Numbered from the stretch's first letter, positions 46,739 to 58,800 are shown. The stretch: 64,000 bases of DNA from Kondoa malvinella (GCA_039545315.1 BCIM01000001.1:1955783-2019782), one strand, 5' to 3'. The notes: generated from the sequence alone by a model not told the origin. Translations and numbers: made by a program.

Positions 46739-49700
46739 ATGCAAAACAGACTGCGAACTCGTTCAAGCACCTCAGAGCCGAGGAAAGGTGGAATGAACGA
46801 TAGTCAGCCAGTGCCTTCGACGTTCACGACTCGAGAGATTCAAATACCTACGAGCCTACAGCAAGATGCAGAAGAAGAGAGTGGACCTATCAGCGCTCTG
46901 CCAGATGAACTCATGGCTGCACTCAGTAGAGATCCGGGCGAACCTACTTCAAGGCAATCCTTCTCGACGAGCAGACCTACCGTTCATAGCGTCACCTCTT
47001 CACCTGAAAGTAGTCGAAGGCGCTTCTTCAATACTCCCTCCGTCTCTCCTGTAGCATCACGATCAGCTCAAAAGTCCTCTGCGTCACCCGCAGCAGGACC
47101 GCAAATACCTTCTATACACAACAGTCCGTTCACAGTAGATACCAGCGCATGGAAGAACAGCTCTTCAACACCTCCACTAGGTCACAAACCGAGCCATTCG
47201 TCGCTTAGACCGGAAGCACCAGGCAAAGATTCCGCTTCATCTGAAGGCTCAATTGAACGAGAAGTCAAAGCTCAATCTTATGCATTTCAATCGCATCAGA
47301 ATCTACAGAAAGCTACTGAGGGGCAGCAAGTCGGACTAGGCTTTACTATGGATTCAAGCAGATCCAGTATCAGAAGTGGTCAAAGTTCGCAAAAGAATAC
47401 ATCAGGTACAGCCAGATTCTGGAAGCAATTCGGTTTTCAATCCAGGAAAGATGCTCGACCTAGGAGACCTACCGATTTAGCTGCTTCAACACCTTTGCCT
47501 TCCACGCCCAGACGAGTTTCCATGTCGGTTGAAGAGTCTGAACCTGTTCGAAGATCCGGTTCTCGCGGTTTGGGATTAGACGAAGAGCTCTCGATCCAGG
47601 AAAAGGAGGAAGAGAAGCAGCGAAGAGCAGAATTGACGCAACAACCGGGAATCTCTTTTGTCCCTAGTGTAGATGATGATCGGGAAGACGACTGGTTACC
47701 CCGAGAAGAGACATTTGGTTTAGATCTGGCTGATCGGAGTAGAAGGAGAGAGCTGGCTAGACCGAACAGTAGGAACGTCATGGCAGATGAGCAGGATACG
47801 GATCTGGAAAGCGATATGGATAGCATAGGCGAAGAGCGAGATGAAGTGGACGAAGCTTGGCCAGAAAAACGAGGGACTCTCAAGCCTTCTGCACTATCTG
47901 AACAGCCTACTACATCTGCCTTTGCTCGAAATCGCGGTGATCGTCAACCAAAGAAACCGAACAACGTTCGCATCGATTCTGTGCCTACTGCACCGAGAGG
48001 TCCACAGACGGCTCCTTCGGATGGCGCTTCGTTCGCAGCGATGCAAGATGCTAATACTGATTCGAACGATCCAGCTCGAAATCGGAGTCAGAGCGATTCC
48101 GTTGTGCAGCCGAAGAGCCAAGGCTACCAGACAGCTGCGACGGACATGATTGGGATCACAGAGAAGAGGCCAACGCCTATCTCTCGAGCTCGCAGCAGTA
48201 GTCTGGTCAAGACTGTCACTGTGCGCAATCCCTTGTGCGCTTAAGTTCGCAAGCTGAGAGCGCTCCCAGGTCAATCGGCAAGCCAGAAGATCACAAGCAG
48301 ACTTTGTGATTGCCGTCGTTGGTCCGAAAGGTGTTGGCAAATCTACCATCATTAGCAAAGTCGTGCGCAAGACTGCAGTGCCGGAAGTCTTGCTTAGTGA
48401 AGAGGGAGGCAATCAAGGTGAGGCAGCGAAGCTTTTGCCAGTTCTTGGCTAATAGGAATCGCTGTACTTCACAGTCAGATCGTACGAAAGTTGCATCTTG
48501 CTCGCTGGCATCAACCGCTCAGTCGAGATCCTTGAAGTCGATATGGCCATTCTGCGCTACGGTCAAGAAGGTCTTCTTTGGCCAAGCTTCTTGCCGTCAA
48601 TTGATGGTGCAATGCTGTGCTATGATGCATCGAATAAAGAAGCATCGTCGTATCTGCGGCGGATGCTTGGCGGCTTCTGGACCAAAGGCGACATCTCCCT
48701 TATTGTTTTGGGTTGCAAATCAGCACGAGACGCCTCGATGAATGCGCTCGATCCAGTCAAGGTGTCAGATCTGTGTAATCCCTATCGAGCAGGCTTGGTG
48801 CAGCTTGATGGTGGCTTAGAGGACGCCTCTAAGAAGATGAAAAACTCATTCAGATGGCTCATTCATTCAGTGGTCAAAGCTAGAGGTGATACATTTTGCT
48901 GGCTTTGTCACGCTGAGCTGATCTGATCATATAGGTGAAGCTCCTCCTTCGCCAAAGCGCCATCGCAGCAAACAACGAGTATCGAGAAGAGGATCAGTCG
49001 AAGGTCCAAGCAGATCAAGCTCTAGACCTCCATCGCCTGTCAACTCCGTAACAAGTTCAAACAACGAAGGAGAGTCGTTTGTCCGATTCGCCGCTGAAGT
49101 CGATGCAAATCAAGTCAGTGATGCCAAACCACTAAAGAGGCAAACGTCTGGTCTGCCGACTGTCTTCAGCTCGCCTTTTGAGTCGGACGACCGAACGTCA
49201 GCAGCCAAAGACCTACCAACAGAATCAGCTCCCGTTGCTGCACCCAAGAGAGCTTCAGTGGTATCGCCCAATGCAGGTAAATCCGGCGAACTAGATCTGT
49301 ACTACAGCAGAGATGAAATCATCGAGAAATTTCTCTTTGCTGCTGTGACGGACAACGGTGCGTCGCATATGCAATCGAGGTGCTGTAGCTGAAAGCATAT
49401 GCCCAGATGAGCAATTCGTCCTCTTCTTCATCATCGCCTTCCGTCGATTTGCTCGACCGTCCGATGTACTCAGCAAGCTTATGGAGCGTTATGGATTTGT
49501 CGAGACTCGCATAGAAAGTGATCCCGTCTTGGCTCGATACGCCCAATCAAAGTGAGTGTCCTTTCGAATAGGTCGTAAAGCCCAGCCGTGACACTGCATA
49601 GGCTCTCACACGTCCTCGCCATGTGGATGGAAAGCTACCCTGGCGACTTTGCCTCTCCGAGCGCCTACTACCCGCTGCAAGGCTTCTTGGAGCGTATGCT

Positions 49701-51138
49701 CCTGTCTTCCTGGGTCTCGCACTATGCGGTCGAACTGCTTCCGCTGCTCAAACCTATTGCACGGGAACCAGATCCCGATGAAGGCTGGGCTCTGCCTGAA
49801 CAAGGCATGGAAGACTTGGAGCTCGATTCTGCTGTGCGGCAAGCGATTACTGCGCAAACCGATCTTTCAGCCAAGTCTGTAGCCAGCTCCAAGATGACCA
49901 AATCGAATAGCAGGAAAAGCTTGTTCTCCGTCACTGACAGCTTCGACGATCGCGACTCGGCTCCCGGCACACCTGTCGAATCATCTTTCAAGTTTCATGC
50001 GAATAGGCAGCGGGGCGTCTCTGATGCAGGGACAAATGAATCGGCTGGTTCAAGCTCGCATCATAAAACTTCATCCGGGCTACCCAGACGAGCTGGTCAA
50101 TCTCAAGTATACTCGAACCTGGTCGACATGTCGAATGCTGTCAGTGACTTCGATAGTAAGATGATCGCACTTGAGATTACTCGCATCGCTTGGGAAATCT
50201 TTGCCTCCATTTCGGTTAGTACACTTTCGATGTACCATGCTCGCGCCTGAACATCATATCACAGCCTCGAGATCTCGTTCGCTTTGTCTTTGCCCCTCGA
50301 GATCCAGTCGATACCGGCGGCGGCTTCTCCGAACGAAGTTTGCATAATCCAGTCGCACGCTCTATCACCTTTGTCAACTTTCTGTCCGACTGGGTTGCTA
50401 CTCTAATTCTCGTCCAAAACAAGCCGAAACATAGAGTGCGTCTGTTCGAGAAAATGATCGAGATAGCCAGTCACCTTCGCGATCTGGAAAACTTCGACAG
50501 CCTGATGGGCGTTCTGGCTGGACTGAATGCACAGCCTGTATATCGACTTGACTCGGAAATGGAATCCCTCAAGCTCAAACCTATCTACAAGAAGTATCGT
50601 AGCTTGAATCGGTTGATGTCGACGGGGAAAGGCTTTGCGGCCTATCGACTAGCTCTAGCCAATTCGGGAACTCAGCGATTGCCCTATCTGTGAGTATTGT
50701 CAATCGAATAGAAGCTTCACCTTACCCCTTGTACAGTGGCTGTCACCTGCAAGATTTGATCCGGTACAGCGAAGGCAAATCCGACATGAGGAACGGCCTA
50801 TGTAATTGGACAAAATTCCAACAAATGGCCAACACGGCTGCAGTGGTGATTGACTGCCCTAGTGTGGCTCCAAATTTACCAGTGCATCAGCACATAGAAA
50901 CGCTGTGAGTGAAGCAGCCTTCTCCATTCTATTTTGCTGATTTGTCCATAGTATCATCGATGTACCAGTATTACGACTAGAGGACGGTCAGTACACTATC
51001 CTCGCAGCTGGTGCTTCCTTGAATGCTTTTGCAGACACACTTTACGAACTGTCCTACACTTACAAACCACGAACAAAGCGAACGACAACCGAACGAGCGC
51101 AAGCAAAGCTACGGACTTTCATGGACTCGCTGACCTAA
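46739..51138 (+). CDS. Ras guanine-nucleotide exchange factor with degenerate Ras-like P-loop domain
   Basis: A CDC25-type exchange factor that activates Ras-family GTPases. The long first exon (46739 to about 48215) is a disordered Ser/Arg/Pro-rich region. After an intron (GTGCGC...CCCAG) comes a small GTPase-like domain: P-loop VVGPKGVGKSTII (48321-48347), ILEVDMAILRYGQEG at the switch II position, and IVLGCKSARD where NKxD should be. A second linker follows. The RasGEF N-terminal motif lies near 49310-49860 (LFFIIAFRRFARPSDVLSKL, MWMESYPGDF). The catalytic domain lies near 50130-51000: EITRIAWEIFASI, NKPKHRVRLFEKMIEIASHL, FDSLMGVLAGLNAQPVYRL, YRSLNRLMSTGKGFAAYR, LPYL, GCHLQDLIRYSEGK and NWTKFQQM. 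It ends RTFMDSLT at 51136-51138. About 1,300 residues, with eight or so introns. Confidence 0.85.
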
Positions 51139-51301
51139 AGAGCGCTTTACGAAGAATAGAAATGGATTTGTAGATCTTGTATTTTGCTCGGGCATCACTG
51201 GGTTCGTTCAGAGGGAATTTGTGCATAATACCTGCATTTGATACAACCGACAGCGTGAAGGCTGCCTATCATGAACAACTGTCTCGCAGCAGCGACACAT
51301 T

Positions 51302-52380
51302 CTATGTTTCTGCCTTCTTCGTGTCGTCTGTACTTGAGTCGTCGTCCGAATCCTGATCTATCGCATCCAGCTCTTCCGCACTGACATGCGTTCCAACAGC
51401 AAATAGATATATCCTGTATCGAATTAGCCCTTTACAGCATCCTACCCGAGACTAACTCACAAAAAGCACACGCTGACAATCTGGCCAATTTTTTTACCCA
51501 AACTAACCGCCTCACCCGCACCTTGCATCGCGCTCTTCTGTGCATCTTCCTTTAACCTGGCACTACTACCCCAACTACTCCTGTCATGCATTCTCGCATA
51601 CCTCCTGGCAGTCTCTTCAAACGCTTCTCTATCCCTTTCCTGCTGCGAAGAAGCAGACGATCTCGCACCACCACCACTCGAAGCATATTGTGATTTCATT
51701 CGATCATTAGCTCTTTTAGTAGCATTCCAAGCATACGTAGCAGATTGTCGACGTTGTTCGTTCCTGTTTAAACCATCCCAACTGTACCCACCGCCGTATG
51801 AACCCGAAGTGCTAGAGTAGGAAGGAGAGGAGAGTGATTGATCGTAGCGTCGACGAGAGGTATCGTCGGAAAGGACGTTGTAAGCTTCTGAAATGCCGGC
51901 GAATTTGGTTGTGGATTTATGTGGGGAGGAAGAATCGGGGTGATAACGTTTTGAAAGCTGTTTAAGATAGAGCGGTATCAGTATGTATGCATTGGATGGA
52001 TCGGTTAAAGGAGAGATGGGTATGTGCAGATCATCGCTACAGAGGACTAGGCTGCTGATGACCGCTTGAGCTCTACATTCCCTGGATCGCTCGAAGCTGC
52101 TGCAGTCCTAGCGGAGCATGCAATCGCTTGTCGACTGATTCCAAGAGAGCAAAGCAAAGCAAGGTAGACGAGACCCGAATCAAGTGAAACGAGAATTCAC
52201 TTTATGGAACGCAGTCTTGACTTCCGATTTAGTTGCAGACGGTGAGACTTGTAAAGTGGTATAATGACTCCAACAACATCTTGTCGTATGCAGCGATCTT
52301 GATTTCATTTGTGAAAGTTGAGGCAGTTGAGAGGTAGATCCGATTGGGACAAAGGGCAGCCCAGGCAGACGTGGGCGCAT
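51302..52380 (-). CDS. mitochondrial-type J-domain protein
   Basis: N terminus MRPRLPGLPFVPIG...MKSRSLHTTRCCW is a basic leader with a likely presequence cleavage region. The J domain follows (HYTTLQVSPSATKSEVKTAFHK) and continues across an unusually long 243-nt intron (51958-52200) with LSKRYHPDSSSPHKSTTKFAGISEAYNVL, so the HPD motif is present. Then come a Ser/Gly/Tyr linker, a Ser/Arg/Gln-rich helical region (QERDREAFEETARRYARMH), a Gly-containing helix (GAGEAVSLGKKIGQIVSVCFL) leading, after a short intron, into YIYLFAVGTHV, a likely TM segment, and an acidic tail DAIDQDSDDDSSTDDTKKAET with stop at 51302-51304. By family, an Hsp70 partner in mitochondria; membrane anchoring is inferred. 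Confidence 0.75.
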
Positions 52381-53304
52381 GGTATTAGCTAGAAGGCCGT
52401 GAGAGAGGTATACTGCTTTGGGGGATATGTGGACGACAGTTGACAAGGAACCATTGAAGCGATATCAAGTTTTGGCAAGCTCAGCCGTTCATACAGCTGA
52501 CAGAGGCCGTTGACAGCGTAGAGCAGACCCGCAGTGCAATAGCTTTGATATAACATTGATTCGCCATTTCGCTGCCTTTCACCGATCACCCAGCATCATG
52601 CCTGATCACCGACATCCACGTTAATCTCCCTATGCAGCAAGTCTTTTAATTCCGTGTCCAACAAGCCTTTAAGCGTGCTATCGTCTCTTGAATAGAACCA
52701 TAGCTTTGAGTCTGAGTCATAGTCATATCGTTTCGGTCCTCTATTAAACAGCCAGGCTCAAGATCAGGACAGAGTAGAGAGTAGTTAAAGGCAGAGCAAC
52801 GAACGACTTTGGACTCGATAACCAAATCTGCTTGTTGGGCGGTTGCTTGTTCACGACATAGGTATCGTCGCCAATCCTCAACGTGAGTACACCCGACTTG
52901 CAGCTCTACACCATCAGCAACCTTTCCCCTTCAAAGAGAGAGAGGACACACGGAGTATTCAACATCGCTTCCACGAACATCATCGCCTATATCTTCTATC
53001 AATTCTTCGAAATAATCAGAAAGTGATTCCATTGTAGTGTCAGACACGGCATTGTATTTCTCAATCGGTAAATCACTGCGGCCTATTCAGCTTGCGTCTA
53101 CTCAGAGGCAAAGTATTGAACGAACCTAATGTTGTATCGCAGCAGGGCACTTGTACTGAATCGCTGACATGGGCAACGTGGCAGTACTGATACAGGCCGG
53201 AGTGTTGGGATTAGCCTAGCTTGTCTGAAGAGTCGAGTCGCTTGCATGGCCGTGTCAGGATGACAGCAATGTTTTGATTTTCCCAACGTTGGAGCAAGAC
53301 CGCC
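52381..53304. other. divergent promoter region (924 bp)
   Basis: Between the mitochondrial J-protein (-) and the ING protein (+). Short open stretches on both strands lack features. No specific signal recognised. Confidence 0.35.
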
Positions 53305-54611
53305 ATGCCGCCTAAAGGATGGCAAAAGCCTAGACCAGTCGAAGAAGAGCCAGAAGTGGTGAGTGCAGTGCCTGAAGAAATAGAAGAGCCAGGTCAAGCA
53401 TCTGAACCCGTCGAACCAACCTCGCAAGCAGACGCAGACGCTCCAGGCGAAATAGACGACGAAGCCTTCGCAGCAGCTTTAGAAGAAGAGGAAAAGCACT
53501 ATCGACTTTTCGCAGAGGATTACTTTGACAGTTTGTGCGCGTTTGTCTGTTATGCTGGCTAGCTAAACATGGGTGTATGTAGTTATCGATCAATTACCTA
53601 TTGAGCTACAACGGAATTATACTCTGTTGCATGATCAGGAGAAATTGGAAAAGGGTACGCTCTTCTCGTCGCGTATACGGTTGTGCTGATCTAGAAGTAA
53701 CAGCGAACCATCAAACTCTTGTCGACTTGTTGACTTCTTACAACCCTTCTACTTCAACGAGGGAATCGCGACGTGCAATCTCACAAGCGCGTAAGTACCG
53801 CAGCCTCAGCTATTTCACTCCGCTCATGTTCACGCGAAACAGAGAAAACACTCGCACAATCTTCAGCAGATAAACTCTCCCTAGGTTAGCTTTATACATC
53901 GTACAGCCTCCCACAAACTAATTCCTGGTCTTAGCACAAACCTGTTACGCTCTAGTCGATCGTCACATCAACCGACTCGACTCTGATGCCAGACGAGCAG
54001 ACGACGCTATAGCACTAGGTATTCGAGAAGGAACCATGGTTTCTGCTGAAGCTCCTTCTCTTGCTTCTGTTGGTGCTGGTGGCTTAGGGAAAGAAGGTAG
54101 AAAGAAAAGAGGAGCAGTGGGTGGTTGGATGCCGCCTGTGGTGGATATGAGAGGGGTTTTACCTAGTGAACCAAAGTACGTGAGCGTCAGCGAGCGATTA
54201 AGGCTGGCTATCTGGAAAAAAAGGGCTGATTGCGCGCAGGTATTGTTATTGCAATCAAGTTTCGTATGGAGAGGTGCGTTCATCATTCTCCTCATCCTTT
54301 TTCGAGATCTAAAAGGTATAACAGATGGTGGCTTGCGAGAACGACGGTTCGCACTTTCAGAACTCTGCTTGTCTGCAAGCTAATTTTCTGCGTGTATGAA
54401 CAGATTGCGAAAGAGAGTGGTTCCATTTCCAATGTGCTGGGTTGATAGATACGCCAAAGGTTCGTCCGATTCGATCAATTCAGCCTTGTGCTGATTTGTT
54501 CGAATTCTCGAACAGGGGAAATGGTTTTGCGTGAGTGTGATCCGGTTGATAGAGTGGCTGAGCTGATGAGCATGATAGAGGGATTGTGTTGGGTTAAAGA
54601 AGATTCGCTGA
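53305..54611 (+). CDS. ING-family PHD-finger protein
   Basis: Subunit of a histone acetyltransferase or deacetylase complex that reads H3K4 methylation. After an acidic N terminus, the ING domain is YFDIIDQLPIELQRNYTLLHDQE, HQTLVDLLTSYN and ALVDRHINRLDSDARRADD, spread over five exons. The PHD finger is broken over five small exons: EPKYCYCNQVSYGE, MVACENDD, CEREWFHFQCAG with LIDTPK, GKWFC and RDCVGLKKIR. The order C-x-C...C...C...H-x2-C...W-x-C-x2-C is complete. The last intron (GTGAGT...GATAG, 48 nt) splits the final zinc pair. Stop at 54609-54611. A basic Gly/Lys patch (GKEGRKKRG) lies between the domains. Which complex it belongs to (Yng1, Yng2 or Pho23 type) cannot be told. Confidence 0.85.
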
Positions 54612-54644
54612 GAGGTGTATTAGGAGTACTAGAGTTGGGCCAGG

Positions 54645-55580
54645 GTGGGTCCGCATGAATTGCTTCGGCTTATGGCTGATGCGAGGTTGTGGGATCTCAC
54701 AGGCCGAATGATTAGATGTAAGCCTACACGCATTAGTTTTGTGGGGTCAAACTAAGATGCATTGGATAATTGGACCGGGCCTGACTGTCAGGACAGCTAT
54801 CGTGTGGACGAAGGTGGGTGAGTTTGGATGGATTCGGCTTTTGGCTGATATCCATCCAACCCTCGGCCACAGCGACCTCCGAAGCTTCGCTATAACTATG
54901 CCTTGTCAACGCTGTTGCTTCATAACTTCTTCAGTAACTCAGAGGTGAGGCACAATAGTCAAGATTTGACGTCAGCTGATTTCGCTATTAACGCTCACAG
55001 CAGCAGCGTGCGTTCCTCTCACTCTCACTTTGTGCTTGAGCTGACCATCTGAATAGCGGACTACACCGAACCGAAGAAGATCTCTGACCCGTATAAGTGA
55101 AGGCGGGCCGATGGGAGGAGATTCGGCTTCTGGCTGATAGTCTTTTCTCGCCTGGTTCACAGCGCAGTATATGCGAACAGTTCCGGTGAGAAGGGCCCGA
55201 TCAATATAGGCGCAACGTGCCGACTACAAGCAAGAATATTCAAAGGTGGGATCGGGCAGACTCAATTCAGCTTCTAGCTGATTAACGGCTTGATCGACAC
55301 ACAGATTCGATGCTTCCCCAATGTTGAACTCTCTGCGAAGCAATCGGTCCTGGTCTAGTAGGAGGTACATCACTAGGTGAGTCGAAAGAAGCTCATTCGG
55401 TCTTGACTGATGATTTTTCTCGTGACTTACAGTAGTCGGCCGCGTGTATAGGGACTACAATGTCTCTATTGGCTACAATGGCCTTTTCGGGATCCAATAT
55501 CTGATCGTCTTGTCGAAATGAGGTGGGTAGTTGATGTGTGCCATTCGGCTTTAGCTGATTACACTCTCTCGTACTTACAG
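54645..55580 (+). ncRNA. candidate spliced non-coding RNA: row of seven introns with stop-filled exons
   Basis: Seven consecutive intron-like units lie on the + strand: 54645-54702, 54814-54872, 54945-55000, 55097-55162 (donor may be 55091), 55246-55304, 55377-55432 and 55523-55580. Each is 56-66 nt, starts GTGGGT, GTGAGT or similar, has a GCTGAT/ACTGAT branch-site-like element 20-36 nt before the end and ends CACAG or TTACAG. The intervening pieces are 72-111 nt long. At least three of them (54703-54813, 55001-55096, 55433-55522) have stops in all three frames, so no protein can cross the array. No snoRNA C/D or H/ACA pattern was recognised. Direction is given by the introns. Start and end of the transcript are unknown; it lies between the ING and SUN genes, both on the same strand. 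Could also be an extended 3' or 5' UTR. Confidence 0.45.
54662..55561 (+). repeat. shared intron-internal sequence (six copies)
   Basis: Six of the seven intron-like units contain close versions of TTCGGCTTNTGGCTGAT: near 54663, 54832, 55121, 55265 (TTCAGCTTCTAGCTGAT), 55396 (TTCGGTCTTGACTGAT) and 55543 (TTCGGCTTTAGCTGAT). The third unit (54945-55000) keeps only CAGCTGAT. The similarity extends about 10 nt upstream of the branch-site-like GCTGAT, which ordinary introns in this window do not share. Confidence 0.6.
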
Positions 55581-56269
55581 GGCACTGAAAGCTCTACAAG
55601 GAGGCACGCGTGCACTTGCATGCCGTTCAAATAGAGGGAGCACTCGTAGCATGCAAGGAGTAGTAACATGTACTCTCGCAATTTTAGATGGTCTTGTAAT
55701 TACACTCCTACTATCCCTGTGTCTCTCTCCTGCCCATCATTTGAGTAACGACGCAATCCTCCTCTCGACTTCTGCTGCATCTGCCGCATCCCTCAAATCA
55801 ACCTGTTTCTCCACTCCTCTATCTGTACGCGTGCGTCGTACGTAAGCACCACATGCGCTGAAGTAGATAGCACTGCGCACCAAATCTAACAAACGCCCTC
55901 GGAGGTGTCCCTTGCGCTTCTCGAATCATGACTGGAAGATCTGGATTTGCCTGTATTCAACACTGTAAGCTGTTGTCGGCAACAGCAAAGGGCAACAAGG
56001 GCATACATCTTTCATAGCAGGATATACAGAATTGACAAAGGCGCTGCAAACACATCTTTAGGCAAATACTGAGACTTGTAGTATCAGACGCACCGAACGC
56101 CCTGAGACGGTTCACTAGTTTGACAGAACAAGAGCCGAAGCTCCCGTAATTGCGGCATTGCCTTCCTCAGTGGTCCTGCCATAATTGCTGTATTCGTCGT
56201 TGATAGCTTAGAGATCAACGACCGAAGAAAAGTGGATGATACCGTTGGCTGCGAGTTGGAGAATATCCG
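55581..56269. other. intergenic, about 690 bp
   Basis: Downstream of the intron array and upstream of the SUN-domain gene (+). It should contain the latter's promoter. Open stretches have no recognisable protein features. Confidence 0.35.
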
Positions 56270-58800
56270 ATGCGCTGTAGTTTGGGCCTGCTGCTGTGCT
56301 TGATTGGACATGTACTGGCTTTGGAAGAATGCTGCGAGAGGCATCAAGCGCTGAGCTATGGCGTTTCACCCACTTGCGCTGGTTTGAAGCCGTTGCCTTC
56401 TCCTAGTCTGGTGACTGCGTCTGCAACACCTGTGGAAGAACAGACTTCCTCTATTGTCTCGTCAACGCAAGAGGCCACATATACACCAGAAGTGCCTTCT
56501 CATGCCGAATCTAGTTCAGTCGAGTCTACCATCACAAGCAGAGTAAGCATACCAACACCTCTCCCTACACAAGCGCGCACAGAAGATTTGCCTTTCCTAT
56601 CTTTCGCAGCCTGGAAAGAACGACAAGAACAGATCTGGGATGCCAACTATTCCTTTTCCCGCCGACCTGAACCCAAAACGCCTGCTGCTGTACCTCCACC
56701 CGAGCTCGAACCAGTTCAAGAGGAAGAACAAGCTTTAGCTGAACCGATTCGCTATATTCACCCTTTACCTTTCAGCGGCACTGGCCTACCTGATGATCCG
56801 CTCACTCGACTATCTTCTCGAACAAACTTTGCAGGCGTAGATTGTTCCGCTTCCGTTTTAAGATCGAGCAAGAATTCAAAAGGCGCTTCTTCAATTCTAC
56901 ATTCAGCGAAAGATCGCTACATGCTCACTCCTTGCGAGGCAAAGGAGAAATTTGTCGTGATTGAATTATGTGAAGAGATTGATGTGGATTCTATCGTTTT
57001 GGCCAATTGGGAATTCTTTAGTTCCATGTTTAAAGTCTTTCGAGTCTTGGGCAGCGCGAATTATCCAGGTTCAGAAGGCGATTGGACAACGCTGGGTTTG
57101 TTTCGCGCTGGGAACGTTAGAGCGCCTCAGGTATGTCTTATATATTTCCTAGGAATCAGTACTGATGACCATGTAGGCATTCAGTCTACCTAGACCGGCA
57201 GCACCCAGGTTCTTCAAATACCTCCGCCTCGAATTCCTCTCCCATTATGGGAGCGAGCATTTCTGTCCTGTATCTCTGGTCCGAGTGTATGGTCGAAGTC
57301 AACTAGATGCATTCAGAGATGAAGAAGCCACTAGACATGCTCAGCAAATTCTGTTGAGGGATTTAGAAGAGCAGAGGGAGGACGTGCATGTTGAAGTGAG
57401 GTTGAGCGAAGCTGAGAGCCCTAAGATGGAAGAGGAGCAGACTGTGGTTCAGCAGAAGAGTCGGGCGGAAGAGTCGGCTTGGCCTAGTATTGAATTGCCT
57501 AGCCAAGTGGAATCAAGGCCGATGACCACCAGTGTGCCATATACGTCTACTACTACAAGTGAAGAAGTCGATTCTACCCGTACTCAAGATCACGTTTCGA
57601 TCGAAAGTCAGAAGACAGTCGAATCTATTTCCTCTTCTGCATCCACTACATCAAATACCTCGATCAGTGCAACAGAGTCATTAGCGACACCAACAGTGCC
57701 AATCCTCTCTTCCTCCGTCTTGTCAAACCAATCCCTGCCCATCACCGAGTCACACAAAATGACTTCAGAAGCCATCATTTCCTCTAGCAAATCAGCCGAA
57801 AAGCAAGCTGACTCACCTGTCGCACGCCGGAATGAGACTCGTCAAATCCCGCCTCACGCTACAGGCGGTGAATCCGTCTATGGCGCGATCGCGAAACGCA
57901 TTACAAATTTGGAAAGGGATTCTTCGCTTACCCTCAAGTACATTGAAGAGCAGGCCAAGTTTTTTCAAAGGTTGTTTGGTCGTTTGGAAGCGAAATTGGG
58001 TGATGTGCAAATTGCTGTGAGTAGTGCTGTTTCGGTGCGAGAGGGTGGTGCTAATGCTGTCAGATAGCAAAACAAGAATGAGGCTATGTTGAGGAAATTG
58101 GCAATGGAGTTTGAGTTTCATAGAAGTAAAGTAGAGGAAGAAAGGTTGACCATGTCGACGCAGGTCAATATGCTTGCGCAGGAGGTAAGTCTCCACAGCT
58201 TGATTGGGGACGTGTCTGACGCGGAGATAGATCGTCTTCGAGAAACGACTGGGAATCGCTCAGCTCATCGCATTGCTTGGTTTACTGCTCGGCTTTATCT
58301 TTACTCGATCTTCCACTGGACCTTTCCTGCAACTGGTCGATCCGAAAGGCACTTATTCGTCGCATCGCAATCGAATACCGCCTGTACCTCCTTCTGCACG
58401 GCGACCGGAGAAGGAAAAGATAGTTCGGTCAAGCAGAGATGTCACGAGGCAGAATTCTAAGAAAGGCGTGTCTCGCGCTCCAGCTCGATTACCGCTCCTA
58501 CCGATCCGCAATCGACATGATTCTGCTCCGCCTCAACTCATACGCAGTCTGACACCTCCGCCTAGACTGGAGACTACTAAAGACACTTTTCTCGTTCCGC
58601 CGATACCTCCCAGGTCGACTGGCAAGAGAAGACCAAGGTTAAGGGAGCCTTTCTCGCCTACTGTGCCGCTGCAAGAGAGTCAGGCCACGTTGAAGCGGAT
58701 GCCGTCTGATAGATGGACGACGGACGCGGATTCTGATTTGGATGAAGGCTTTTCTGGGGTGCATTCGTTCACGGAGAGATTGGGAGTGACTGTGAGATAG
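56270..58800 (+). CDS. SLP1: Slp1-like SUN-domain protein of the ER
   Basis: ER membrane protein of the Slp1/Osteopotentia group, which with Emp65 protects folding proteins. The N terminus (MRCSLGLLLCLIGHVLA) is a signal peptide. A Ser/Thr/Pro-rich stretch follows, then the SUN-like domain (about residues 180-330): SRTNFAGVDCSASVL, DRYMLTPCEAKEKFVVIELCEEIDV, ANWEFFSSMFKVFRVLGS and, after a 56-nt intron, FFKYLRLEFLSHYGSEHFCPVSLVRVYG. A second Ser/Thr-rich part, a coiled coil (NKNEAMLRKLAMEFEFHRSK), a TM helix (AQLIALLGLLLGFIF) and a Pro/Arg-rich cytosolic tail ending ERLGVTVR complete it. Four introns or so. Stop 58798-58800. Confidence 0.85.

Noticed and set aside
54510..54611. Frameshift or lost zinc pair in the ING PHD finger
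   Set aside because: A GTGAGT...GATAG intron of 48 nt restores WFC-RDC and a stop, giving a complete PHD finger.
54739..54948. A 69-residue protein in the intron-array region
   Set aside because: It runs through an intron-like unit and adjacent exons have stops in every frame; the composition is not protein-like.
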